From: Oreocharis arfaki
Taxonomy: Eukaryota > Chordata > Aves > Passeriformes > Paramythiidae
Direction of reading: 5' to 3'
DNA length: 64,000 bases
Assembly (NCBI GenBank): GCA_013398015.1
Contig: VZRR01010243.1
Location: 240,970-304,969, forward strand
Positions 1 through 11,829 of this stretch are shown in pieces. Both the position numbers and the translations under genes were made by a program. Positions within the stretch are counted from its first letter, which is position 1. Each line of letters begins with the position of its first letter. Below the pieces are notes generated by a model that saw nothing but the letters and a program-made list of their open reading frames with translations, ran no database searches and had not been told where the DNA came from.

Positions 1-3000
1 TTTTATTATTACTCAAGAAATTAGAAAGCCCTGATAGAGTTTGAAAAAATGCAGTTTAATAAGTTAGGACATTATTTAAGCATTGCTGTGTTGGAAGTCT
101 GCATGTCCTAAACGTAGTCAGTTATATTCAAACCAATCTCATCCCATTGCTTTTTGGGAGAAGAGAAATTACCACACTAGCTCAATTGTAACAGAGATAA
201 AACCTCTGATGGAGTTTATTCTGCCTGGAACATTGTTCTTTCAAACAGTTTTCCCAGAAGTTAAATTAGTATCAAGAAACCAATTTAATTAAGAAGTCTT
301 TATTATGTTACATATTAAGTTTTCATAAAATTTTATCTAGTAAACAGCTTTAAAACATTAAGCCTCAGCTTCTAAAATGAGCACACACAGAAGTCAATTC
401 ACCCGAGTCAGCTTCAGTCACCCTTTTTAGTGCATGGATCCACTTGCAGTTTCTCCAGCAGCAAAGGCAGGTTACCAGCATCCAGCACTCCCAGACCCTC
501 CCTGTCCATGCCTGCCCCTAATGCCCTTTCCCGTTCCCTGCAGCAGCGCAGTGGTTTGTGCTGTTTGCCTCCTTGCTGGTTTCCGAGATCTGTGGCAGGA
601 GCCCTGGCAATGTGGCCTCCAGAGACGCCGTGCCCTGAAGCACGGCCCCTGTCCTCAGGGCCACAGTAAGGGACAGGGACACAGAGACCGTAACTGTGCA
701 TCAGTGACGTTCAAAGGTACACGTGTGGCATTCTACTCGATTAGAGTGGCACACTGACCTGCTAAAGTTCTACATGAACAAAAACAAAGATACGAGTATT
801 TTGTGACAACTACTGTTGTTACCAATTTTCTGGTCTCCTCTCTTGCCTGAAGCACTTCCCTAACTTCTACATCAAAACGAAATCGATTACCTAAACTTGT
901 GCTCCTCTGTTTATCATTCACCACCACTACAGGAACTAAATTCCTACTTTGCAAACCTTTTTTAAAAAAAGAAAAGGGGGAAAGTAGCTATATAGGGGTA
1001 ACTTTCCAGAAAAAAAGACAATACAAAGCATTCTATTTCTGTAAAAAACTATTTTTCAAAGACATTGTTGAAATACTTATTACTGTCAATTGCTGGTAAT
1101 TTGACCAAATTTCAACCATTTGGCTGACTCAAGCAATTTATTTTTTTATGAAGTGCAATTGTTTCTGAGAAGAAGTCTGGTACAAATTTGATTTTACTTC
1201 AGCTAACTTTGTTTCATAACCACAGCATTTAGGAGGCCTGCTAAGCACAACTTTCTTTGCATTTGCTCTTCCTGGACCACTGGCACCAGGACAAACAGCA
1301 ACTACCAAGTTCTATGTGCATTTGCCAGTTGGTATCCAGGCACATGAATATAAAGAAAGCAATCAGGCTGGAATGCAAAAGAGCAAAGAGGAAAAGAAGA
1401 GAGGCAAACCCTGAGAGTAAAAACAAGAGTGCAATTTGTGTAAGAAGTCTGCAACAGCTCAGCCATGCATTGGGAGTCCTGGTTTCTTTTCCACATTCCA
1501 GGTCTCTGCTCCTCTGCTGCTACTCACTAACTCTGCAAGTCATCCAGTGCCTGCTGGCTCACACCAGGGCTGACACCAGGAATAGAAGTCTGAGAAACCA
1601 GCAATTTGCAATGGCGTCACAAGAGTTCCATGAAAGACAGTGCTCTGCCTTTATCTTTTTTTTCCCAGTTGGAAGATGCACAGAAACGAGACAGGAGACT
1701 GCAGAAAGAAAAAACCTGGTATTACGATATGTAAGGAGTACAGAAAAAAATGCCTTTTCTTTCTACCTCTGTTGTGCAGCTCTCCTGTAGTTATGTGCAT
1801 CCTTTTCTGAAAGTCCAGTTTTCAGCATAACTTAGATCTAATTTACTTCTGTTTAACACCCAACTGCATATCAGGTCCTGGGGAGCACCGTTCTGAACAC
1901 AGCCCTAAATAACTGTCAAAAGAAGCCAACAAAAACCAGAACTTACCGACACTTGTCAAGGTTTAGACAGAAAGAATTTACTGACTAATTATTCTCAGGC
2001 TTTTTGCCTCAATACTTCCTTCTGAGACATTATGGTAATGAGCAAAATAAGCCTCAAATATATTAATTCTGTGTTTGAAGATGAGTTGGAAGAGAACGCA
2101 TTAAAAAAAAATCACGACACATGCTGAATCCATATAAAATATGAATCAATAATTAATTCAGTGAACAGTACATCTTATGTTCTCTGTGAAGCTCACTTTT
2201 TTTAAAAATCACATACTACTGTAATTAAACGTAACAAAGAAACAGAGGAGGGCCAAGTGGATCTGCTTGATTTGGTATTTCCCTAGATCTGAATACTTGT
2301 TTTTGCAGCATTACCACTTTCTGGTTTGCAACATATATATGTATTTCATGAAATAATGATAATAGTGAAATATGAGCAATCAGGAAGAGGAGACAGCATC
2401 TGCATGAAACCTCAACTGTATCTATTAAAATCCAGCAATAAAAGAATAATCATCTCCGTCTACCAATGAGATTGCTTATCAGGTTTGGTAACACACAGAA
2501 ATTCCAGTGGACTGTATTTCACTCGGTTGGGAAGAAAGAGCCAATTCATATAGCCTGTAGTAAGTAGTAAGACTGCCTATTTCCTAATATCATCACATCC
2601 TGAAACAGGAAGTCCTCAGTAATCTGAGGGGATGCCTCCCGCATCTGAGTCGTGCTAATCCTCATGAACCTGCAGCCGTCTCACCAGGGTGCAAACTGAT
2701 GGCTGTCCATTGGCATTGCTTACACATCTTCTACAAGTCACTGAAATAATACAACTCCATAACGTAAAAAGACCCAGCTGCTCGGCAAATGTATTTGTCC
2801 AACCTTTCCTCAGATTAATTTTCAAGTCGAATTTCAGAACACAGTAAGATGACTCATTAAGAACACCACAAATTCCTTATTTATTCAAAACAAAACAAAA
2901 AAATCCAGTAGATGTACTACAACAAATGTCAATGTGTTGTCACTGTGCCTGGAAGAATCAATTTCTGGAGGAAGGCTGAGTTTAGCCACCAAGTCAATTC

Positions 3001-5933
3001 TAAACATAGTCTTTTGTCCCAGACTGAAAACAAAAATGGAATTTACAATGGTCCTTCCCTCTTTGTCCTACTCCACCCTCAAGCTGGATCTAGTAAAAGG
3101 AACTTGTACTGAAATCATGTAAGGCACCTAGCAGTACCAGACTAGAAATTAAAATTGAGTGGCTTTCATAATGACCAGTAAACATTATTCTGTTCACTGA
3201 AGCATAAAGTGGAATAATTCATGTTATAATCAAAGCTGTCACAGCACATTACTAGCAAATTGTGAATCTAGGTTCATCCACCCACAAATATAAATGGAAT
3301 TTCTTCCTGATATCAAGACTCCAGTGAATAAACTAAACTTCTGTAGGAGTGGCTGAGATAACTTATATGTAAAACTTCGACTTTTCACCCACTGAAAAAC
3401 TAAGCAGAAACAATCCAGTACAACCTGGATAGTCTTCAGTTGTTTAACAGTGTAGTAATTACTCTGATTATATAAAATTCCATGATAAAGCTGGGAAAGA
3501 GCTGGGTCTTTGGAGTATCTGTTCACATTTCAGTTCAAGTGTGAAACATTTGCATACTTAAGGAAATTTTAACTGAACGGCGCTACATAATCAGCAGGTC
3601 AAGTGCACATTAAAGAGGAACAGCCATAATCACTTCTAATAAAAGCTGACAAAATTAATTTTTGGGGAGCCTTCACTACTATTGTTATGATGGCAGCTAC
3701 CCTGGGAGACCTGAACCTAGTCTAACCATATTTTGACAAAATAGCTACTTCTTCCATTGACTGTTTCTGTAATCACTGCCTCTCCTCCTGTTCCTTAAAA
3801 AAGTATTCACAGCACTCACATGCACTCTTTTACTTTCAATTCTGCACTGATGTGAGTATTGTGTCTTGTACTCATTCTTTTGTTGCAAAGCCTCTTGCAG
3901 CAGCCATTATACTCAACTTGAGAATCATGCATCCCCTTACAGTCTTCTCTTAATTTAACTAGGTACCAACATGAAAGGAAGAAATCAGGCCCTATCTTCA
4001 GGGCCCTTAACTTTTTTTCTGAAAGAATTCTGTGGAACACTACAATAACAGTCTCAAGCATTTTTGAAAACAACAGTCAATCATGGTTTGTTAGTCCCAG
4101 AATGCTGAAACTAGTCTAGCTGGAATATTTTTACTCTTCAGTTCTTGAGTTTTTTCTCCCATCAATTATGAACTGAAATTAAATTTTTAAAATCCGCAGC
4201 TTACGTATTAGTTGATGCTTTACATGGGAGTTACATACTCAAAACAAAAAAACTAATGGGCTCTTAATTATTGCAAGCACTATTTTAAAATTTTTGAAAG
4301 GTCTGAGCTAGGGATAATTAATGACAATGAAAATGTTCCAGTAAAAGTAACTACAGTCAGAAGCAAGGTGTTTCAGGAAAGTTTTTCCAATGAGAAATTA
4401 AGTACTTCAGAAGAAACACAGGAAAAAGCATTAGACCAATTATTCTTGGAGAAAGCTGACATAAAGCAGGGTAAGTTTGAGCTGCATTTTTATTCATATC
4501 TGTATAGATTAAAACATACAGTTCTAATGTTTTCTCTACATGCCTAGTTCTCATGTTATGGTTGGATATGGAACATGAATTCTGCTGTATTTAATATTCC
4601 TCTGACTGTATCACATGGAAAAAACCACCAGAGTCTTTCAAATCAGGACACAAATTTCAGTGTTAATAAAAATGAATGGAAAATCGTTTTGGAACGAAGT
4701 GTTTTTAATAATCTCTGTGTATTTCCTTCAGTAACCTTGTCTCTGAAGTGTGTGAATTCATTCACGGACTGAAAGGGCAACACAAACAGTTCTTAGAATA
4801 GTGACGCAAGCAGCTCGTAGGGTTATGATGACAATGCCTGTCAAACAAGCACTCTTACACGAATGAAAAAACCCTCAAAACCAAAAGCAGATGCTTTCAT
4901 TCTATATTTAATGTCGTCCAACCATTCTGAGAGGTTCCTAACAAAAATGGCCCAGAAACTATTCCAGATAAAATCAGGTAAATATTCTAAGTGAATTCAT
5001 AAGTAGCAATGACTACCAAATAATGTGGCAGAAAGCAAGTCTTCCAGAAGCAAGTGTCTGGAGTTTTTCAGTGAAACTGCAATACTGTTAATACAGGTTT
5101 AGCTGAAATGAATGAAATAAGACTCTCAAGCCTCAACCATTCACAGATTTTTTTTTAAAAAGTCTAGTTCTAAAAACCTAATAGAAGTTCAGAAAAGCAA
5201 AAAAACAAAAAAACCAAACAAGCAAACTTCAAGCTCCAATATAACGTAAGAGCAATATAATTATAATTAATCAGACAAGCAACATTTTTTTAACTTTAGA
5301 ACTTAAGACAAAACCTGATGTCAACATTTAACTAAATGTAACAGGAAAAACGCCAAACCTTACAATTAAAAACAAAAAGGGAATGGCAGAAAGGTCACGA
5401 AGACTATAAAGACAAAAAGTTAGAAATTAGTGCACCCTTCGGCGCGTTGCATCAGAAACCGGCCGTGAGGCCATTTCTCCTCACTTCCCTTTCTCTTCTC
5501 CCCACTTCTTCCTCAGTTTGTTGCTCACACAAGCACACGAACAATATCTGCCCCCAAGGGCCTCTCGCAGTCGCGGGTGAGGAGAAGGGCGGGCAACTTT
5601 ATCACTTCACTTCGTACCCGACACTTGGGCCGGGGTAGGAGGAGAGAGGGAAGGAGGTCAGCGCGCCAGAGCCCTCCCCTCAGCGTGAGCCCTGCGGGGG
5701 ACACAAGGGGCCAGCCCGGGGCCGGAGCACCAGCCCGGGCCTATCCACCTGCCCGGCCCGGAGCTGGCCTGCTGCTCCGGGGAGAGGCGGCCGAGCAACC
5801 GCTCCGACAGCAGCACCTTCCCCTCGCAGCCCCTGCCCGCATCCTCCTCCCCGGGAGGGAAACTCATCCTGGATGTCCGCGCTCCCTGCCGGGGCAGCAC
5901 CCGGCGGGGCGNCCGCGCCGCCCCGTGCCCTAC
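1..5933 (-). other. COPS2: COPS2 intron 1 (partial, runs off left edge)
   Basis: AT-rich, stop-dense DNA downstream, in the minus-strand sense, of the donor that closes COPS2 exon 1. I searched it for the expected next coding segment, the acidic Glu-Tyr-Ser-Glu-Asp stretch that follows in vertebrate COPS2, and did not recognise it, so exon 2 presumably lies beyond the left edge. A more GC-rich patch at about 420-680 matches nothing I know. The longest open frame (1257-1790, plus strand) has no recognisable domain and is probably chance. No repeat family was identified with confidence in this stretch. Confidence 0.75.
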
Positions 5934-6350
5934 CAGATCGTAGTCCTCCTCATCATCGCACATGAAATCATCCTCCATGTCAGACATCTTGGTCGGAGGA
6001 CGGGCGGGGGGCGGCGGCGGGGACGGCCCCTTCTCCCACAACCCCGCGCGGCGCTGCCCAATGTGGCTCCGCTCCGCCCGGAACCCGCTGCCGCCCGCGC
6101 CTCTCCCGCCCCCGGCCCGGGGCGCTCGGAGCCCAATCCGCACCGCCTCGTCGCCGGCTCCCTCCCCCTGGTAGCGACCGGCCCTTGGCAACGGCGACCG
6201 GGCGGGGCCTGGGCCCTGCACGCCGGAGCTTCCCAGGGCCGGCGCTGCCGCCGCCCGGAGTGCGCCGTGCTGGCGCCGGGGCCGCCCGCCGTGTGTCTGG
6301 CGTGGGCGCTGCCAGCCCGGATCCCTTACGGGGGCTGCGGGTCTGGTGAC
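5440..6350. promoter_or_regulatory. CpG island covering the COPS2 5' end
   Basis: About 0.9 kb of strongly GC- and CpG-rich sequence in otherwise AT-rich DNA, covering the COPS2 first exon and its upstream flank. On the COPS2-upstream side, two CCAAT motifs (6058-6062 and 6133-6137 on the plus strand, ATTGG in the COPS2 sense) sit about 70 and 145 bases from the COPS2 start codon. Several CCCGCC-type Sp1-like boxes lie between and around them (about 6104-6120). There is no clear TATA box. This is typical of a broad housekeeping promoter. The transcription start is inferred to lie within roughly 5990-6150 but cannot be fixed from sequence. Confidence 0.75.
5934..5987 (-). CDS. COPS2: COPS2 coding exon 1 (COP9 signalosome subunit 2)
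   Basis: Reading from 5987 down to 5934, the minus strand encodes 18 residues, MSDMEDDFMCDDEEDYDL. This is the N terminus of vertebrate COPS2 (CSN2, TRIP15). The exon ends on a codon boundary at a GTAGGG donor (GT at 5933-5932). The ATG at 5987-5985 is preceded by AAG, a reasonable Kozak context. COPS2 is a PCI-domain subunit of the COP9 signalosome, which deneddylates cullin-RING ligases in nucleus and cytoplasm. The PCI domain and helical repeats are encoded by exons outside this window. The acidic N terminus is nearly invariant in vertebrates, so identification is secure despite the short length. A single undetermined base (N) at 5912 lies in the intron just past the donor. The long open frame running through this exon is GC-rich intron read-through. 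Confidence 0.96.
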
Positions 6351-6387
6351 TGGCACGTCTCTGGACGGCAGAGTCGGAGAGGTCAAG

Positions 6388-6925
6388 GGAAGTGATCCTG
6401 CCCCTCTACTCAGCCCTGATGAGGCCGCATTTGGAGTACTGAGTGCAGTTATGAGCTCTACAGTGCAAAGGAGATACAGAACTCCTACGCAGGTCCAGCG
6501 GAGAGCTAACCAGTTGGCCTAGAGTCTGGAGATACCTCTCATGAGGAGGGGCTAAGGGAGCTGGGCCTGTTCAGCCTCAAGAAGACACAACTGAGAGGGG
6601 ACCTGTACATAAATACCTAAAGTGTGGGTGTCGAGAGGATGGAATTGGGCTCTTCTTGGTGGTGCCATCCAATAGAAAAAGGAGCAATGGGCAGAAACTG
6701 ATGCACAGAAAGGCCAACCTGAACATAAGGAAGAACTTCCTTACTGTGCAAGTGACCATGGACTGGAACAGATTGCCCAGAGAGGGTGTGGAGGCTCCCT
6801 CACTGGAGATATTCCAGAACCATCTGAACACAATTCTGGTCCATGTGCCTTAGGGATGACCCTGCCTGAGCAGGGAGGTTGGACCAGATGACCCACGGTG
6901 GTCCCTTCCAACCTGACCTGTGAAA
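6388..6925 (+). mobile_element. CR1 LINE 3' fragment, sense orientation
   Basis: The segment reads as a degraded avian CR1 3' end. It starts with the conserved reverse-transcriptase-tail text (ctctactcagccctgatgag), continues through the 'gagctgggcctgttcagcct' and 'aggaagaacttccttactgt' blocks, and ends with 'gttggaccagatgacccacg gtggtcccttccaacct'. It is 5'-truncated, as most CR1 copies are, and carries stops and small indels in the ORF2 remnant. It lies between the COPS2 and GALK2 CpG islands, so it adds about half a kilobase to the shared intergenic region. Confidence 0.9.
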
Positions 6926-7689
6926 GCTCGACCCATTGCTGTGACCGGCAGCACCACTCAGCTCCATTTTGCTTCACTCAATGCTGCTAACAGTTTACCT
7001 GGGTCATGTTCGCCATAAGCAAATACCAGAGCAGCAGTTTTAAAGGACTGAACTCTTAAAGCCTACAGACCTTGCAAAGCAATGGCTTTATAAAGATTTT
7101 TACATGCTAATTTCTGCTGCTGCCTTCAACTGAGGCAAACCCCTGGACACACCAGCTCTGCCTCCCCATCTCCCCCAGGCCTGGTGTTTTATATTGTTAC
7201 GGTTTCTGATGACAGTGGGTTTGTGGGGTTTTTACAGCTACTGCCAAGTCTTTTAAAAGCTGTGTTTGTATTCTACAACTGTACTAATGGGGAGAAAGAA
7301 GTTTTACCTCAGAAAACCCACAATGAAGTTTGTTACTGTGCTTCCTTCAGTCTGAGCAATTAAAGCTCCCTGAAAGGGATATGAGGGGCAGTAAGATAGA
7401 CACCAAAATGGACAAAGATATACACCAAAACACTGAGCGAGTGAAATTGCAAACACTTTTGAAATGCTCAGTTCCTTGCAAGTATCTGCAGCAATTAATG
7501 CCAGGGTAACAGGAGTCATAAGGCTGCCAGTTGGGAGGGGAGCTGGCAGAACCAAACACCAAAAAAACCCCATGAGGACAGGGATGCCCATCCCTTCATG
7601 CCGTGAGGGATGCCACTGCCCATTTATCATTTTCACTGCACGGGCACTTTGCAGGAGCATCAGCAGGAATACCGGAAAACCCCAAACAT
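6926..7689. other. Intergenic spacer, no recognised feature
   Basis: Moderately AT-rich DNA between the CR1 fragment and the GALK2 CpG island. Open frames here are short and unlike known proteins. No repeat family was identified. Confidence 0.6.
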
Positions 7690-7902
7690 TTCCTTCGCAC
7701 GTCGCAGCAGCTTCCCTGTCCCACCCGGGCTGCGGCGGGCGCGGGGCCGAGGGCAGAGCGGCTCCACAGCCGAGCGGGCCGAGGGTGCCCAGGGCCGAGC
7801 ACCGCCAGCGGGGCGGGACGGGGCCGGGCCGCCGGCGCTGCCGCCCGGAAGGACGCGGCGTTCGCCTGCCCCGTGACCGCGGTCCCGCCGGAGCCGCCTC
7901 AC

Positions 7903-7980
7903 NNNNNNNNNNNNNNNNNNNNNNNNNNNNNNNNNNNNNNNNNNNNNNNNNNNNNNNNNNNNNNNNNNNNNNNNNNNNNN
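7903..7980. other. Assembly gap (78 N)
   Basis: A run of 78 undetermined bases in the most GC-rich part of the window. GC-rich avian promoters commonly drop out of assemblies. The gap falls where the GALK2 initiator codon is expected. The true length of the missing sequence may differ from 78. Confidence 0.99.
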
Positions 7981-8032
7981 TCGCCGCCGCTTCTCCAGGG
8001 GCGGGTGGGCGGTCTGCGGGCGGCCGGGGGAG
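7981..8032 (+). CDS. GALK2: Possible 3' part of GALK2 coding exon 1
   Basis: Exon 2 begins with one base (A) that completes a codon, so exon 1 must end with two bases of a codon; in human the codon is Arg (AGA). Immediately after the gap the sequence stays open in one frame (Ala-Ala-Ala-Ser-Pro-Gly...) up to AG at 8031-8032, followed by GTCGGT. Joining there would recreate AGA = Arg directly before the Leu of exon 2. The donor is not a strong consensus and the N terminus of GALK2 is poorly conserved, so this is only a candidate. An ATG would have to lie in the gap. Alternatively the whole exon lies in the gap, or translation starts at the internal Met of exon 2 (residue 25 in human numbering). 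Confidence 0.2.
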
Positions 8033-9894
8033 GTCGGTTGGGCAGGCCCGTCGTCATGCCCCGGGCTGAGGTCGAGGGGGTGTGGACTCGTAGCGTTGTG
8101 TTTTTTCCGTGACACGATCGGAGACTGCTCGGCAAGGTGCTGCTGACTCCGGCGCGTCGGGCTGCAGCCCTTTCTCTCGCACACAGCTCCCCGCAGCCCG
8201 GCCCGCCCTGACGCCCCTCGCCGGGCGGCGCCGGGGCAGCAGGAGGAATCATTCATTCATTCATTCATCGTTCCGCCTACATCCCCCCGCCCCGAGTTTT
8301 TGGGGAATAGTGATTATTCTCTCGTCCGTTTTCCTCTCAAACCCCTGGAGCGGCGCTGGGCTGGCCCGTCCTTGGAGTGGCTGCGGCACTTGCCAGCGCC
8401 TGCTCCTTGCCCGCGGAGCTGCGCTCGCTGTGCGGAAGCAGGACGCGCACAAACGAACCTTTCTGCCTGCGTTAGCACCGCAGAAGGGTCGCTTTCAAAA
8501 ACGCCCGTTACTTGCATATGATTGCACCACAAATCCCACAGAAAGGACAAGTCCAGCATTTCCAGACTTGGAAGTGTGAAGTTGTGAGGAGCGCCTTTGC
8601 TTTAAGGCTTCTGACAATTTTCCTCTTGATGTAGGTGCTTAAAATGCAGTGTGCGTGTTGCGACATCAAGGCCAAAGCCTGTAAATAGCCTTTCATCAGG
8701 CCTGCTTGTAAAACCCACATTAAAAAAAGAGATCAATCAGCACTTAGATAAACATGCCCTCATGACTGCTTTGTTTGTTGTTAGTCTCTTGGTACCAACA
8801 CTACTATAAAAATATCTGTGAAACAAAGCAGCATTCTAAATACTGACACAAGAAAGGAATAAAGTTAACACCTAGAATTCTGCCAACAGATTCCCTCGTG
8901 GACTATAATATTATTAATGTGATCTAGAGAAGGGATTGAACAATGAAATGGCAGAAATTGCTTCTGCTAATTGGAAGAGTGATATACCAGTCAATACTAG
9001 AGGAGATCATAAGGGGAAATTACAGAGCTAATACCGCTTTATGACTGGGCACAAAGATAGAAAGGTACTGAAAGATGTGTTAAAAAAAAAAAGAACAAAT
9101 CATGTTTTGTAGCTTTCCATTTAAAAAATCTTACAAAACATTTGAATACATGTAGTTGAACATAACACAGCCTTTACAAAGAAGTACAAACTAAATAATT
9201 GTGAAATTTTCTAACATCTGTTTCTTCTTACTTCCACTTTGCATTAACTAGGCTTCCAGTTCTAGCTTTAGATTAAATTTAGAAACCTTATCAGGGTTCC
9301 TGTTACAGCATTTTTGTTAGTAGACTAAAATTTTTCTTTAAGGCCGTTTCAAAATGAATTGCTATCAAATTTCCTATGCTTCACTAAGATAATGGCTTCA
9401 TCTGTTCTCAGCCAGTTTTCTTGCTGTTCTGCATGACACAATAAAGTATTCCAAGTTTGCAAACATCAGGCAGAAGGTTGATACCTTTACAGTTGCAGGA
9501 AATAAAGCCATATGACAAAGTTTATTTGCACTGAACTTTCAGTAGCACAGCAGGCACCTCTAAATGGAAAACCTGAAATACTGTTGCTGGAATCCTGTGG
9601 GGTAAATACTGTCATAAGTCACAGGGATGATCTGAGGTTTGGAATTTCAGTTCTCTGGGTATGTATTTGTACAAAGATGGGGTAGTGTCAAATATGAAAA
9701 TTGATAAAAATCGAGTTCTAAGTAGAGTCTTCAATGTTGTGTGAAGAGCAGAATTGAGCAGCTTAATGTCATTCCTGATGCAGCAAACTCCACATACTTC
9801 AGGAAGCTGAACTGAATTTACTTCAAGAAACACTGAAACTTCCTGTCTTTTATGCAAATATAGTCATTTTAAATGTTTCTAACCTGCCTTTCAG
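8033..9894 (+). other. GALK2: GALK2 intron 1 (left end uncertain)
   Basis: GC-rich for the first 450 bases, then AT-rich. It ends with the acceptor ctgcctttcag at 9884-9894. No repeat was recognised apart from the ATTC microsatellite near its start. Confidence 0.55.
8251..8268 (+). repeat. (ATTC)n microsatellite
   Basis: Four and a half perfect ATTC units in the CpG-rich block just downstream of the gap. Confidence 0.9.
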
Positions 9895-9983
9895 ATTGCA
9901 GAAACTGAAGGAGATGTTTATATCAAAGTTTGGATCAGCTCCCAAGTTTTATGCTCGTGCACCAGGACGAGTCAACTTAATAG
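9895..9983 (+). CDS. GALK2: GALK2 coding exon 2 (sugar-binding motif 1, first half)
   Basis: An 89-base exon between acceptor cctttcag and donor gtaaaag. Its first base completes a split codon and its last G opens the next. It encodes human-equivalent residues 19-47 and part of 48. It contains the start of galactokinase signature 1, PGRVNLIG, where the Arg falls at position 43, the human active-site Arg. An internal ATG (residue 25, Lys-Glu-Met-Phe) could serve as an alternative start, as in shorter GALK2 isoforms. Confidence 0.95.
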
Positions 9984-11204
9984 GTAAAAGAGAAAAATTA
10001 ACCTTATGTTATTTTACTTCATCTGCCATCATGGAAGTCTAGTAGTTTAGAACATAGAATGAAAATATTGCTGGTCTTAATTTTATTTTTTTCAGAGTAG
10101 TGTCTTGTGATAAATGGAAAATCATTTATAATTCAGTAGATTTTACTATATCTTGTTATAAACTGTACATGGATATCAGTTTTGGAAAAAAACACATTTA
10201 TAGGCAGTAGTGATGGTTTTGAAAATTGGAGTCACTTGCCAGCTTATGGTTTTTTTAAAGGCTTTGGAAATCTAAATTAGTTAATGAACCAGCACATCCA
10301 GAAAATAAATGAGTAAATTTCTTTTTCTTCTCTTGTCATTAAAGTTACCAAATACAACCAGCCACACAGCAATGCATATGATAAAGCATGAAATGATTCT
10401 ACCATCATCTGTTCTTTACTCTTCCATAGAGGTGTGTCCACATACAGTGAACCTAAAACAGTGGGTGTGATTCACTGGCAGACTGGAGAGTCACAATTAT
10501 TTTGTGTTTAGGACTTACCTGTATTTCTGTAGCAGCCTTATTTTTGAGATTTCTCTATCCATTTTAGGATTGTGTTCTCCCTGGAGCTGAGTTTCTTGCA
10601 TATGTTCATGAAATAATCCTACGCATTTGAAGCTGTTGTAAGGAAAAGGATCCTGAAAAGCAGAGCTGTAAAAGTCAATTAATCTACTGTGCAGTTAATG
10701 TTAATTTTTATCTCAGTGTTGTGTGAACATCTCATATAGACTAAATAGACAGCACATGGTAACTGGGAATTATTCCCAAGGGAGAAGATGTTTATTACAT
10801 ACATTTTCTATTTGATTGTTACTCTATGTGTTGTATGCAACTGTATTAATGATTATTTAAATATATTTATTATCTTCTCGGAAAAACATCCAGAAATTGT
10901 ATGTATATGACAGTTGTCATTTTTGGACAGTAATCTACATGGTGGATTTTAAAAAAAATTCTGTAAGCTGGTGTGAAAACATGAACATTTATAAACAGGT
11001 GCAGTAGATAAAAATCACTAAAGAAAGAAAAAAGTTTTGTGAAGTAATATGGAGGAAATGTACCCCAAACTTTAAGTAATAAGAATTGAAACTACACTAA
11101 GAAATTGTCTCGAGTAAACAACACCGAACCCCTGCAGAAGCCCTGGTACTGCTATTCTAGAAAGAATTATTGCAAAGTATTTTCTTCTTTGGTTTCTTTG
11201 GTAG
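9984..11204 (+). other. GALK2: GALK2 intron 2
   Basis: A 1.2-kb AT-rich intron with gtaaaag donor and ttggtag acceptor. Nothing else recognised. Confidence 0.9.
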
Positions 11205-11328
11205 GAGAACACATAGACTACTGTGGTTATGCTGTGCTCCCAATGGCTATAGAACAAGATATCCTGATTGCAGTGGAACCTGTACAAACTCAAGTTGTGC
11301 AACTGGCAAATACCAATTCTTCGTACTT
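11205..11328 (+). CDS. GALK2: GALK2 coding exon 3 (sugar-binding motif 1, second half)
   Basis: A 124-base exon encoding the split Gly48 through residue 88 and two bases of Leu89. It begins with Glu-His-Ile-Asp-Tyr-Cys-Gly-Tyr, which completes the galactokinase signature and is the GALK2-type sequence. Leu-Pro-Met-Ala-Ile-Glu-Gln-Asp and Ile-Ala-Val-Glu-Pro-Val follow. The exon must end at TACTT, before GTACGT, because only that donor keeps frame with exon 4. A second GT four bases downstream would frameshift. Confidence 0.95.
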
Positions 11329-11829
11329 GTACGTAATTACTTTGTTTAGTCACTAATTATAATGAACCCTTCATGCAAGTGCAATACAGTTTACCTCTTC
11401 AGAGACCTGACAAACTTGCATTGTGATAAAGAGTCTGATTGTGTAAAACAATTTGTATCAGCAGATGGAATCCCACAGACTGACTCCATGCTGTGTGTAT
11501 TAGTTTAGAGCAATAGCTTTGCAGCTGCTATCTCCCACCTGTTTTTTCATACTTCTCTTGTAAGGCCTCTGATTTTTCAATCCTTCTAAAAGTGCAATTC
11601 TGTCTTCCCTTCTTTCAGCTCATCTTTCTCGATATAATCCCCATAATTGGCAGCAGCTCAGTTTCTCCTGGAGAAGGGAGTGAAATGTTTTGTAATCAAT
11701 TACTGCCTAGGTAAGGTAACACTCCCCTGCTCTGGAGAACCCGGGGCTGTGTTAACACAACACAGCAGCTTCAGCAACAATCCTGGCTCAAAAAATCTGT
11801 ATTTCCTCGCTTCCACTTCCTCCACAGCT

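Larger units (their letters stand above)
7690..8500 (+). promoter_or_regulatory. GALK2: CpG island and probable GALK2 promoter / 5' exon region
   Basis: A second CpG-rich block of about 0.8 kb, interrupted by an assembly gap at 7903-7980. It is the only CpG island upstream of GALK2 exon 2 other than the COPS2 one and lies about 1.4 kb before that exon, where a GALK2 first exon and promoter are expected. No TATA box was seen. The start site and most of exon 1 may be hidden in the gap. Confidence 0.6.

Noticed and set aside
1257..1790. 177-codon open frame, longest in the left flank
   Set aside because: It lies inside COPS2 intron 1, has irregular composition with runs such as poly-Phe, no domain and no splice or promoter context.
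5577..6395. Long open frames on both strands across the COPS2 CpG island
   Set aside because: GC-rich sequence has few stop codons; only the 18-codon COPS2 exon within the minus frame is supported.
7464..8256. Open frames spanning the N gap on both strands
   Set aside because: They are artificially extended through 78 unknown bases and CpG-rich sequence; only the short post-gap stretch has any exon logic.
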